Assembly (NCBI GenBank): GCA_030634125.1
Contig: DAOWBJ010000009.1
Location: 1-15,587 of the forward strand
From: Victivallales bacterium
Lineage (GTDB): Bacteria; Verrucomicrobiota; Lentisphaeria; Victivallales; Victivallaceae
DNA length: 15,587 bases
Direction: 5' to 3'
The first letter of the stretch is position 1. Each line of letters opens with the position of its first letter. The notes beneath the pieces are model-generated. The model searched no databases and was not told the origin of the DNA. It saw only the letters and a list, made by a program, of their open reading frames with translations. Of the stretch, positions 6,510 to 13,562 are shown piece by piece. The position numbers and the translations under genes are program-made.

Positions 6510-8034
6510 ACAATTCAGCATATTTTTTTATAGCATTGTCATATATTTTTGCGTTGTTTGGATTTGGCAGGATTATTTCTTTTGCGGCGGTGAATTTGTC
6601 AAAAAGTCCGGCGAATGGAACTTGAGCAACTGCGTTTGCCGCCCGGAGCGCGGCGCCTAAACCTGCTGAATCCGTGATGGATATCTTTTCGATTTGCGCT
6701 TGAAATACATCCGCTAAAATTTGCAGGAATGGATTGCAGTTCGACGCTCCGCCGGTAATGCGGATACGGGTGAATGTTTCGCCCATCCAGCTTGAATGCA
6801 GCCTCATGCTTAATGCTTGAGATTCGAGAATACAACGGATTTTGCTTTCGGAATCCGCTTCTTCAGGAGAAAAATTATATTTAACTTCAGGATTTAAAAC
6901 TACCGGAGTGCTTTCTGTGGAAAAATATGGAAGCATTAATTTGCCGTCATTGCCGGGCAAAGTTTTGTTTTCAGGCAGAGAATCGAAATATTCCCATGAA
7001 ACACTACAGTCTTTTTTTATTTTTTCACGAGCCAATGAGCCGTTGGAAAAACATATCAGACTCATAAATCCGCCAGCCGGGTTGCCGAATACATGACCAT
7101 AGCCGTGCGGATCGGTTTTGAAGTTACGCATCGCAGCGAAAAATGTATCACTGGTACCTAAACTTATGACCGCCACCCCCGGTTCCGCCGCGCCTGTGCC
7201 GATTAGACTGCAAGGGTTGTCGCCCGACCAGACAATTACTGGAATGCCGCTTTTAAGTCCATATTTGCTGTAATATCCGCTCAATTTTCCGGCGACAGTA
7301 TCAGAACTTGCCGCCAACGGCAGTTTGTCCAGCAAGCCGGGAGCGGTGAATTCTGTAATTTCTTCGTCCCAATGCAGGGTTTTTAAGTTGAGTAAATTCA
7401 TTCCGGCACCGTCACCAAAATCAATCGGGGAATTTGTCCCGGCGAGAATTGACGCCATGAAAGAACTGATTAAATGAATATGCGTTGTATTTGAGTAAGC
7501 GGCATTATCTTCTTTCGTGAACTTGCGGATTTGCGACCCGGTAAAACGCTCGATAGCCGGAGAACCGGTGTCCTGTTGGAGTCGTTCACCAAACTTTTCC
7601 TGCAGTTCGCGGCACTCTTCCGAAGTCGCGCGATCCATCCATATCGGTGAAGTTTTGCGGGATAATGCCGGAGCCAGTTGTTCCGGTAAATCCTTTTCCA
7701 CGTCAAGTTCTGCAATAATTTCAGTGAATTTATCATTGAGATAGACAGAGCCGTGCTGTTGCCCGGAGCCGCTTATGCCTTCAACTTTATCCAGCGGGGC
7801 ATTTTGCTGCCGCAAGCGGCTAAGCACTAAATCCAGAGCCGCCGCCCACATCAAAGGATCGGCGTGTTTTATCAGCGGATTGGAATTTTCCAGATGCCCG
7901 TTTGGACAATTATACTGCGGCAGATCTTTGCCGAAATTAACACTTGCGCTGTCAATAATAACTCCAGCGTCAATATCAATGATTTCCGCTTTCAATCCCT
8001 GTGTACTGCTGTCCAAACCAAGAAATAAATTCAT
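6460..8034 (-). CDS. xylB: Xylulokinase, eukaryotic-type FGGY kinase
   Basis: Phosphorylates D-xylulose with ATP to xylulose 5-phosphate, feeding the pentose phosphate pathway. 524 residues. FGGY-kinase motifs: DSSTQGLKA (8-16, phosphate loop 1), GISGSGQQHG (86-95), SPIWMDRAT (129-137), WSGDNPCSLIG (269-279) with the probable catalytic base Asp272, SLGTSDTFF (291-299, phosphate loop 2) and ITGGASNCN (426-434, adenosine site). The SGxGQQHGS block, SPIWMD and ERFTG-x-QI match animal and plant XYLB more closely than the GQMHG form of E. coli XylB, as recalled from family sequences. It starts 11 bases after the xylA stop with GAGG six bases before the ATG, so it is translated from the same operon mRNA. 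The C-terminal tail (…RQHRRKHPDL) is encoded in the overlap with priA. Confidence 0.92.
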   Translation of the reverse strand: MNLFLGLDSSTQGLKAEIIDIDAGVIIDSASVNFGKDLPQYNCPNGHLENSNPLIKHADPLMWAAALDLVLSRLRQQNAPLDKVEGISGSGQQHGSVYLNDKFTEIIAELDVEKDLPEQLAPALSRKTSPIWMDRATSEECRELQEKFGERLQQDTGSPAIERFTGSQIRKFTKEDNAAYSNTTHIHLISSFMASILAGTNSPIDFGDGAGMNLLNLKTLHWDEEITEFTAPGLLDKLPLAASSDTVAGKLSGYYSKYGLKSGIPVIVWSGDNPCSLIGTGAAEPGVAVISLGTSDTFFAAMRNFKTDPHGYGHVFGNPAGGFMSLICFSNGSLAREKIKKDCSVSWEYFDSLPENKTLPGNDGKLMLPYFSTESTPVVLNPEVKYNFSPEEADSESKIRCILESQALSMRLHSSWMGETFTRIRITGGASNCNPFLQILADVFQAQIEKISITDSAGLGAALRAANAVAQVPFAGLFDKFTAAKEIILPNPNNAKIYDNAIKKYAELSTLANARQHRRKHPDL

Positions 8035-8045
8035 GATTTACCTCA

Positions 8046-9359
8046 TTAGATGTATTGATTAATCAAATTTTCCAACATCTCCTGACGTCCGCTTTTCATG
8101 TCCGGTTCACCGTTTTCGAGGACAATCTTTTCAAGTATATCGAATGAACTTTTGCCCTTCATGATATCCGCGCCGAAGCCGCTGTCAAAAGTGCTGTAGC
8201 GCTCCTTTACAAAACTGTCGAGTTCGCCGTCGCTGATGATTTTGTCGGCAATCAACAGGCCGCGCGCGAAAGTATCCATTGCGCCGATATGAGCGTGGAA
8301 AAGGTCTATGGTATCAGTTGAGCCGCGCCGCGGTTTAGCGTCGAAATTCAGCCCGCCATTGGTGAAGCCGCCGCTTTTCAGAATAACCATCATTGCTTTT
8401 ATCGCATCGTAAAGATTGGTCGGGAACTGGTCAGTATCCCAGCCTAACTGCGGATTGCCGATATTAGCGTCAACGCTGCCAAGTTTGCCGTCAGCGGTTG
8501 CCACGGTCAGTTCGTGTTCAAATGTATGCCCGGCTAAGGTTGCGTGATTGGCTTCGATATTCAGACGGAAATAATCCAGTAAATCATATTTTCTCAGGAA
8601 TCCGAGAACGGTTGCTGAATCAAAATCATATTGATGCGCGCTGGGTTCGTGCGGCTTGGGTTCGAGCATGAATAAACCTTTAAAACCAATTTTTTTCTTA
8701 TAGTCAACCGCCATGTGCAGGAAGCGTGCTAACTGATCCTGTTCACGACCGTAATTGGTATTGAGCAAAGTTTCGTATCCCTCACGGCCGCCCCAGAATA
8801 AATAGTTTTCGCCGCCCAGAGTGAGCGTAGCGTCCATTGCGTTTTTGACCTGAGCACATGCCCAGGCGAAAGTCATTGCGTCAGGATTAGTGCCGCCGCC
8901 GTGGGTGTAGCGCGGATGACTGAATAAATTAGCGGTGCCCCACAAAAGTCTGGTTCCGGTTTCGCCCTGGAGTTTTTTCGCGATAGCGACAATTTTTTCA
9001 AGGTTTTTGCATGATTCAGCGAAAGTTTCGCCTTCAGGAGCGATATCGCGGTCATGGAAACAGTAATACGGGATTCCGAGTTTTGAGATAAACTCAAAGG
9101 CGGCATACACAGTATCTTCCGCGTCTTTCATCGGGTCATTATTTTGCAGCCAGGGGCGTTTGTAAGTTCCGGCTCCAAAAATGTCAGCGCCGGTGCCTTT
9201 CAAAGTATGCCAGTAAGCCAAAGAAAAGTTCAGCTGTTCTTTCATAGTTTTGCCGCCGACAATGCGGTCCGCATCGTAGTATTTGAAAGCCAATGGATTT
9301 TTTGAGTCTGCGCCTTCATATCGTATTACTTGTCTTACTTCCGGGAAAAAATTTTTCAT
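8046..9359 (-). CDS. xylA: Xylose isomerase, class II
   Basis: Converts D-xylose to D-xylulose in the cytosol using two divalent metal ions. 437 residues, typical of the longer class II enzymes. Seen: FFPEV and PLAFKYYD at the N-terminus, the catalytic pair in FHDRD (His102, Asp105), LLWGTANLFSHPRY (138-151), FWGGREGYE (188-196), metal ligands in EPKPHEP (Glu233, Lys235), IEANHATLAGHTFEHE (268-283; Glu269, His272), Asp297, GWDTDQFP (306-313; Asp308, Asp310) and LNFDAKPRR (337-345; Asp340). Its ribosome site AAAAAGG lies inside the last codons and stop of the upstream regulator gene, only 6 bases apart, which suggests coupled translation. No xylose transporter or mutarotase gene is nearby. Confidence 0.97.
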   Translation of the reverse strand: MKNFFPEVRQVIRYEGADSKNPLAFKYYDADRIVGGKTMKEQLNFSLAYWHTLKGTGADIFGAGTYKRPWLQNNDPMKDAEDTVYAAFEFISKLGIPYYCFHDRDIAPEGETFAESCKNLEKIVAIAKKLQGETGTRLLWGTANLFSHPRYTHGGGTNPDAMTFAWACAQVKNAMDATLTLGGENYLFWGGREGYETLLNTNYGREQDQLARFLHMAVDYKKKIGFKGLFMLEPKPHEPSAHQYDFDSATVLGFLRKYDLLDYFRLNIEANHATLAGHTFEHELTVATADGKLGSVDANIGNPQLGWDTDQFPTNLYDAIKAMMVILKSGGFTNGGLNFDAKPRRGSTDTIDLFHAHIGAMDTFARGLLIADKIISDGELDSFVKERYSTFDSGFGADIMKGKSSFDILEKIVLENGEPDMKSGRQEMLENLINQYI

Positions 9360-9365
9360 AATTGT

Positions 9366-10418
9366 TTACCTTTTTTGTTTAACGGTTTTTCCTTCTACTA
9401 AAATTTTGGGTTCGAGTAGAAGAGATTCTGGTTTAATTTTTCTATCTTCGAGTGATGCTAATAACATTTCAGCGGCTTTCTGTCCGAAATCATAACGGTC
9501 AAAGCCTATTCTGGCGGCATCTGGATACCATTCCCGGAGCATCGCGGTTTCATCGCAGCAGATAACCCCGAAATCCCGCCCGGCATAACGTTCAAAACGG
9601 GCGGCGCCATCTTTCAGCCAGAATAATACATCTGGATTATAAGCGATACAGCCAATGCCTTTTGTGAGCTGTTTTTTAATTTCGAGAAGTTCCATTTCGA
9701 AAATCTTCGACCATTCCTTTAGTTCGCGCCGCCAGAGACTCCAGTTAATACTCAAATCCTTCAGCGGTACACCTGCCTCGTCAGCCGCCTGATTAACTCC
9801 GGCGTAACGTTGTTCAATACTGAAATGCGGTTCAGCATTTTCCAGTTCAAGCCCGCCGCACCAGAGCAGTTCGCGATAACCCTTTTGTATCAAATGCTGA
9901 GCGGATTGATATCCGACTTTGAACTCATCGCGGCGGATACAGCAATGTTTTTCCCAGACATTAGTCTCCAGCCATATCACGTTTTTTACCTGTTGCTGGA
10001 TTTTTGCGCAGGTGTCTTTCGGGATAGAGTCGATAACGATCATACCATCGAGGACATTTTCATTAAACACCCGTGAATTTTCTTCAAGTTTTTCGACGTT
10101 ACCAAGGTGAATCAGGGATAAAATATAGTTTTTTTTGATCAGATATTCATTAATTCCCAAGATGAATTCATAAGTCGCCATGTAGTGGTATTTATGTTTT
10201 TGACTTTCACTATTAAGTATCAATACTCCAATCTGCCTGGTTTTCCCGCTGCGCATCGCCCGAGCGGTGGAGTTGGGACGATAGCCCATTTTTTTAGCGG
10301 TTGAAATTACTTTTTCACAAGTTTTTGGGGAATAATTTCCGCGCCGATTCAATATATGACTGACTGCCGGAATAGACATTCCTGTAGCCGCTGCTATTTC
10401 TTTCAAGGTAACCCGCAT
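9366..10418 (-). CDS. LacI-family transcriptional regulator of the xylose operon
   Basis: About 350 residues from the ATG at 10418. It has an N-terminal helix-turn-helix (VTLKEIAAATGMSIPAVSHI, about 3-22), a hinge around YRPNSTARAMRSGKT (46-60), and a periplasmic-binding-protein-like sensor domain starting RQIGVLIL. The start at 10418 is preferred because AAGGG (complement of 10427-10431) lies 8 bases upstream. A longer in-frame ATG at 10463 overlaps the -10 box of the operon promoter and cannot be on the transcript. Another ATG at 10436 lies inside an operator. As the first gene of the operon with xylA and xylB, and with two palindromes at its own promoter, it most likely represses the unit until xylose or a derivative binds. 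Ligand and sign are inferred. Fewer than ten bases separate it from xylA. Confidence 0.92.
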   Translation of the reverse strand: MRVTLKEIAAATGMSIPAVSHILNRRGNYSPKTCEKVISTAKKMGYRPNSTARAMRSGKTRQIGVLILNSESQKHKYHYMATYEFILGINEYLIKKNYILSLIHLGNVEKLEENSRVFNENVLDGMIVIDSIPKDTCAKIQQQVKNVIWLETNVWEKHCCIRRDEFKVGYQSAQHLIQKGYRELLWCGGLELENAEPHFSIEQRYAGVNQAADEAGVPLKDLSINWSLWRRELKEWSKIFEMELLEIKKQLTKGIGCIAYNPDVLFWLKDGAARFERYAGRDFGVICCDETAMLREWYPDAARIGFDRYDFGQKAAEMLLASLEDRKIKPESLLLEPKILVEGKTVKQKR

Positions 10419-10433
10419 AAATAAAACCCTTGC

Positions 10434-10445
10434 CATAACGTTATG
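10434..10445. promoter_or_regulatory. Operator O1 (perfect 12-bp palindrome) of the xylose operon
   Basis: CATAACGTTATG is a perfect palindrome with a central AACGTT-type core, typical of LacI-family operators, which have a central CG step. It lies just downstream of the expected transcription start and 16 bases before the regulator's start codon, where a bound repressor would block early elongation or initiation. Confidence 0.72.
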
Positions 10446-10461
10446 ATCATTGATGGTAATC

Positions 10462-10490
10462 ATTATATCACAACGTTATGATTTTGTCAA
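10462..10490 (-). promoter_or_regulatory. Consensus promoter of the lacI-type/xylA/xylB operon
   Basis: On the minus strand: TTGACA (complement of 10485-10490), exactly 17 bases, TATAAT (complement of 10462-10467). This is a perfect sigma70-type consensus, expected to be strong and so to need tight repression. The expected start is near 10455, giving a leader of about 37 bases to the regulator ATG at 10418. Confidence 0.85.
10469..10480. promoter_or_regulatory. Operator O2 within the promoter spacer
   Basis: On the minus strand this reads CATAACGTTGTG, identical to O1 at 11 of 12 positions. It sits between the -35 and -10 boxes, so a repressor bound here would exclude RNA polymerase. The centres of O1 and O2 are 35 bp apart, somewhat more than three helical turns. 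Confidence 0.68.
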
Positions 10491-10610
10491 GGATTATATC
10501 AAAAAATTTGCATGCCGCGTTATTTTTGAAGATTATTTGTTTTTTTAAGCAGGTGTATTAAATTACTTTGAAAGATTTTTGTTATTTTAATTAATTATTG
10601 GCTGGTAAAT

Positions 10611-12026
10611 ATGAGAAGACAAAATAGTATAAACCGTTATTTTCCTTTATTTATATATGTTTTTTGTTTTATAATTTCCGCGACAGTGTTGTGGCAAGGA
10701 AGAGCATATAGTTTGTTTGCAATGCCGCACCCCGGTATGGATCAGCTTAATTTTTTGAACCATGCCAACAATATACTTAAAGCTATTTTCCCTGATGGAG
10801 GATATAAATTATCTTTTTCATACACCGTTTTTCTTGCTTTTTTAAGCATGATTGCAGGTGGTAAGATTGTAATTATGAGGCTGTTGCAGATTGCTTTATG
10901 CTCTTTGATTCCTGTCGTTATTTTCAAACTTTGCCGCTTATTGCGCTGTAGTTTTATATCTTCACAAGCAGCGGCGCTGATATATTGTTTTTACGGCTCA
11001 GCTATTCTTGTTTCCATTGGGTTTTTGAGGGCGGCGCCTCTGGCTCTGTGTTTTATAGGCTTTGTGTATTTACTTGTTAAAGGATTTTATTCAAAAAAAT
11101 GGTATCACTATTTGTTAGCGGGCTTGCTTGCCGCATTGACTATTTTGGGCAGGGAAAATTTTATTCCTATTGTTATGGCTCCATGTATTATGTTGATTTT
11201 TCCGAATGTACGCAAACATGTTAAATATCAAAAAGCTGCTATATATCTTGCCGGAATTTTAATTTTTGTTATACCAATGATAATTTACAATTATGTCAGG
11301 TTTGATGCGCCGGAAATAATACCTGGAAATTTTGTTCATGCATTTAACTTTTACCATGGAAAAGCTAATGTCGAAAGTTCAGAAAAGCTTGCGGGCAGTA
11401 TTGTCAATCGAGTGCCGTCGCAAGTAAAGATGTTTGTTTCATCATATGAGGCACCCAATGGTTTTTCTTTTTATGCGCATCGGGAAATTATCACTTTGCT
11501 TGAGATTTTACTTGTACCGTTTAATTTAATTCTCGCAATGGCTATTTTGGCTTTATTTTTAGATTTTAAGCGTTTGAGGAGTCTTTTTGTTGGTGGTATG
11601 GCGACAGGATATTTTTTAACGATTATTTATTTTTCGATGTTTTACCGCTTTAGAATAGTGGATGCTCCTTTGTTATTTGTATTATGTGGTATTTCTATTC
11701 ACCTCTTGATTCAAGCAAAATCACAAAAATTAATATATATATGTTCAGCAATTTTTGTACTTGGTTTCTTTTCCCTGACTTACACTTCGCCTGATAAGTT
11801 ACGAACCGGCAGCGAACGTCGTACTGTAATTAATCATTTGATTCGTTGCCGGGAATACTATAAAGCTGAACGACTTATTGATAAGCTTATTGAAGATAAG
11901 GTTCCTTTAAATAATACTGAAAAATATCTGGTCATATCTCTTGACAAGAATGGTTACAAAGATGATGCCAGGCGCTTGTTTATTAAATACGCAAAATATC
12001 GCGGGCGCAAAGTTACACTGCAGTAA
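10611..12026 (+). CDS. GT-C-type membrane glycosyltransferase-like protein (GT39-like)
   Basis: 471 residues with about ten hydrophobic segments. The layout fits polyprenyl-phosphate-sugar-dependent GT-C transferases (ArnT/PMT-like): first membrane segment (about 11-30), a following loop with an Asp in HPGMDQLNF (40-48) as a candidate catalytic residue, GREN (180-183) where relatives often have RP(N), and FYRFRIVDAPLL (354-365), resembling the RYxxPxxP region. The last about 65 residues (407-471) are soluble, basic and helical, resembling a TPR-like hairpin pair. Donor and acceptor are unknown. The gene is far more AT-rich than the xylose genes next door, and no good ribosome site is seen before the ATG at 10611. 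It diverges from the xylose operon. A distant membrane protein of other function cannot be excluded. Confidence 0.7.
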   Translation: MRRQNSINRYFPLFIYVFCFIISATVLWQGRAYSLFAMPHPGMDQLNFLNHANNILKAIFPDGGYKLSFSYTVFLAFLSMIAGGKIVIMRLLQIALCSLIPVVIFKLCRLLRCSFISSQAAALIYCFYGSAILVSIGFLRAAPLALCFIGFVYLLVKGFYSKKWYHYLLAGLLAALTILGRENFIPIVMAPCIMLIFPNVRKHVKYQKAAIYLAGILIFVIPMIIYNYVRFDAPEIIPGNFVHAFNFYHGKANVESSEKLAGSIVNRVPSQVKMFVSSYEAPNGFSFYAHREIITLLEILLVPFNLILAMAILALFLDFKRLRSLFVGGMATGYFLTIIYFSMFYRFRIVDAPLLFVLCGISIHLLIQAKSQKLIYICSAIFVLGFFSLTYTSPDKLRTGSERRTVINHLIRCREYYKAERLIDKLIEDKVPLNNTEKYLVISLDKNGYKDDARRLFIKYAKYRGRKVTLQ

Positions 12027-12052
12027 TAGTTCTCATTATAAGCTGTTTTTAT

Positions 12053-12238
12053 TTATTTGGGCCAATAGACTGGTCTGATAACGGTTTCCGGGAATGTCGG
12101 GACGATTTTTCTTACTTTGTCTAATAAATCACCGGGCAGGGAGCCTTTGTTGAACAGCTCTACATTTTGTTTGAGTTGTCTGCTTGAATCAACTCCCGTT
12201 AAAACGCTCATGGCACTGCTCAATTGAGAAAAAATCAT
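12053..12238 (-). pseudogene. Remnant of an aldo/keto reductase gene (C-terminal end only)
   Basis: 61 codons ending YWPK-stop. The segment SSAMSVLTGVDSSRQLKQN, followed by ELFNKGSLPGDLLDKVRKI, resembles the extreme C-terminus of aldo/keto reductases of the aldose/galactose dehydrogenase type (…SSVLxGVDSxEQLxxNLxLF…LPxxLLxxVR). The reading frame is closed by TGA three codons before its ATG, and no matching barrel sequence lies upstream (12239-12347), so nearly all of the enzyme is gone. The rest of this 321-base gap (12027-12347) holds only AT-rich DNA and the apgM leader. A short functional peptide is possible but unlikely. Confidence 0.5.
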
Positions 12239-12293
12239 AAAAGATCAATAATTACGGCGTTTTTTTTGAAAATTAGTTGAATATAAGCTCCAT

Positions 12294-12299
12294 TATACT
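12294..12299 (+). promoter_or_regulatory. Possible -10 box upstream of the phosphoglycerate mutase gene
   Basis: TATACT lies 48 bases before the ATG at 12348 in the only AT-rich gap available. No good -35 hexamer stands at 16-18 bases; TTAGTT at 12273-12278 is 15 bases away. Weak. Confidence 0.25.
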
Positions 12300-12347
12300 A
12301 GAATAAACTATGTTTAAAATACAAATATTTATACAGGAAATATATTT

Positions 12348-13559
12348 ATGGCAAAAGCTTTAATTTTTTTAGCAGACGGCATGGCTGATCTGCCCGTGGA
12401 AAGACTCGGCGGTAAAACTCCGCTGGAAGCAGTGGATACTCCGGCGATGGACTCAATCGCGGCGAAAGGCGGCAGCGGAACATTTTTGACTTTACCGGAA
12501 GGCTTGCCGACTTCTTCAGATGTGGCGAATATGTCAGTATTGGGACTTTATCCTGAAGTAAATTATCCCGGACGCGGACCGATTGAAGCTGTTAGTCAGG
12601 GCATTGAACTGGCTGAGAATGATGTCGCGTGGCGCTGTAATCTGGTACATGTTTCGCCTGAAGGAGTTATGGATGATTATTCCGCTGGACATATAGAGAA
12701 TAGTGTGTCAGGGCAGGTGATAGAGGATTTGAAGAAGGAATTTGATGATAATCATGTAACTTTTCATCACGGTGTCAGCTACCGTAATTTAGTGGTTCTG
12801 CACGGAGATGAATTTTCATCCGAAGTTGACTATTATAAACCTGACTCTTCACATGGAATTAATATTGAGGATTTGCACTGGACCGCGCTTAACGATAGTG
12901 CTGAAGCTGAACATACGGTTGATTTTTTGAATGATTTATTTGCCGAAACCGCTGAATTTTTGGCAAAACATCCTTTGAATGCGGGGAAAGAGTCTCCCGC
13001 GAATCATATTTGGCCGTGGAGCCCGGGTAAACGTCCGAGTCTGGAAAGTTTTTCAGCGCGTTATCAAGGCAAAACCGGCGCGGTCATCAGCGCGGTTGAT
13101 GTTATTCGAGGTATCGGCAAGTGTATTGGCATGGATGTTATAGATGTACCTGGCGCTACTGGTTATATTGATACCAATTACGCGGGCAAGGCGGCAGCCG
13201 CTATTGAGGCAATTAAAACGCACGATTTCGTATATCTGCATGTTGAGGCAATTGACGAATGTTCGCATGAGGGAAATCTGGAATTAAAAATGCAGGCAAT
13301 CGCGGATTTTGATTCTAAAATTGTCGCGCCGGTGCTGGAAGCGCTCAAAGATGAAGATGTTATTTTCGCGGTATTGCCGGATCATCCGGTGCCGGTTGAA
13401 TTACGCAAGCACACCAGGATGCCGGTTCCGGTCGCGATTTGCGGACCGGGTATCGAATGTGATGATGTCAAGGTTTTCAGCGAAACCGAGGCGCTGAAAG
13501 GTAAGCTTGGTTTTATGAAAGGTGACGAGTTGATGAAGATTCTTCTGGAGTTAAAATAA
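12348..13559 (+). CDS. apgM: Archaeal-type cofactor-independent phosphoglycerate mutase family (possible homoserine kinase)
   Basis: 403 residues of the alkaline phosphatase superfamily. The apgM-type enzyme interconverts 2- and 3-phosphoglycerate in glycolysis. Seen: LADGMAD (8-14) with metal ligand Asp10, GGKTPLEAV (21-29), the nucleophile region PTSSDVANMSVLG (54-66; Ser57), GRGPIEA (75-81), AIDECSHEGN (301-310; Asp303, His307), LPDHPVPV (343-350; Asp345, His346) and His355, a complete two-metal set. A bacterial branch of this family has been proposed to serve as an alternative homoserine kinase, especially beside threonine genes. No threonine gene is next to it here, so the choice stays open. 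AGGA (12335-12338) lies 9 bases before the ATG. The next gene begins 3 bases after its stop and is probably co-transcribed. Confidence 0.88.
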   Translation: MAKALIFLADGMADLPVERLGGKTPLEAVDTPAMDSIAAKGGSGTFLTLPEGLPTSSDVANMSVLGLYPEVNYPGRGPIEAVSQGIELAENDVAWRCNLVHVSPEGVMDDYSAGHIENSVSGQVIEDLKKEFDDNHVTFHHGVSYRNLVVLHGDEFSSEVDYYKPDSSHGINIEDLHWTALNDSAEAEHTVDFLNDLFAETAEFLAKHPLNAGKESPANHIWPWSPGKRPSLESFSARYQGKTGAVISAVDVIRGIGKCIGMDVIDVPGATGYIDTNYAGKAAAAIEAIKTHDFVYLHVEAIDECSHEGNLELKMQAIADFDSKIVAPVLEALKDEDVIFAVLPDHPVPVELRKHTRMPVPVAICGPGIECDDVKVFSETEALKGKLGFMKGDELMKILLELK

Positions 13560-13562
13560 AAT

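Noticed and set aside
10419..10463. Longer LacI-family start at 10463 (or 10436)
   Set aside because: The ATG at 10463 overlaps the -10 box and would be upstream of the transcription start; 10436 lies in operator O1 and lacks a ribosome site.
12280..12291. AATATAAGCTCC shared with 4096-4107 in another gap
   Set aside because: A single 12-base match between two AT-rich gaps; no symmetric structure or matching -35 context, so probably chance or a shared promoter-like string.
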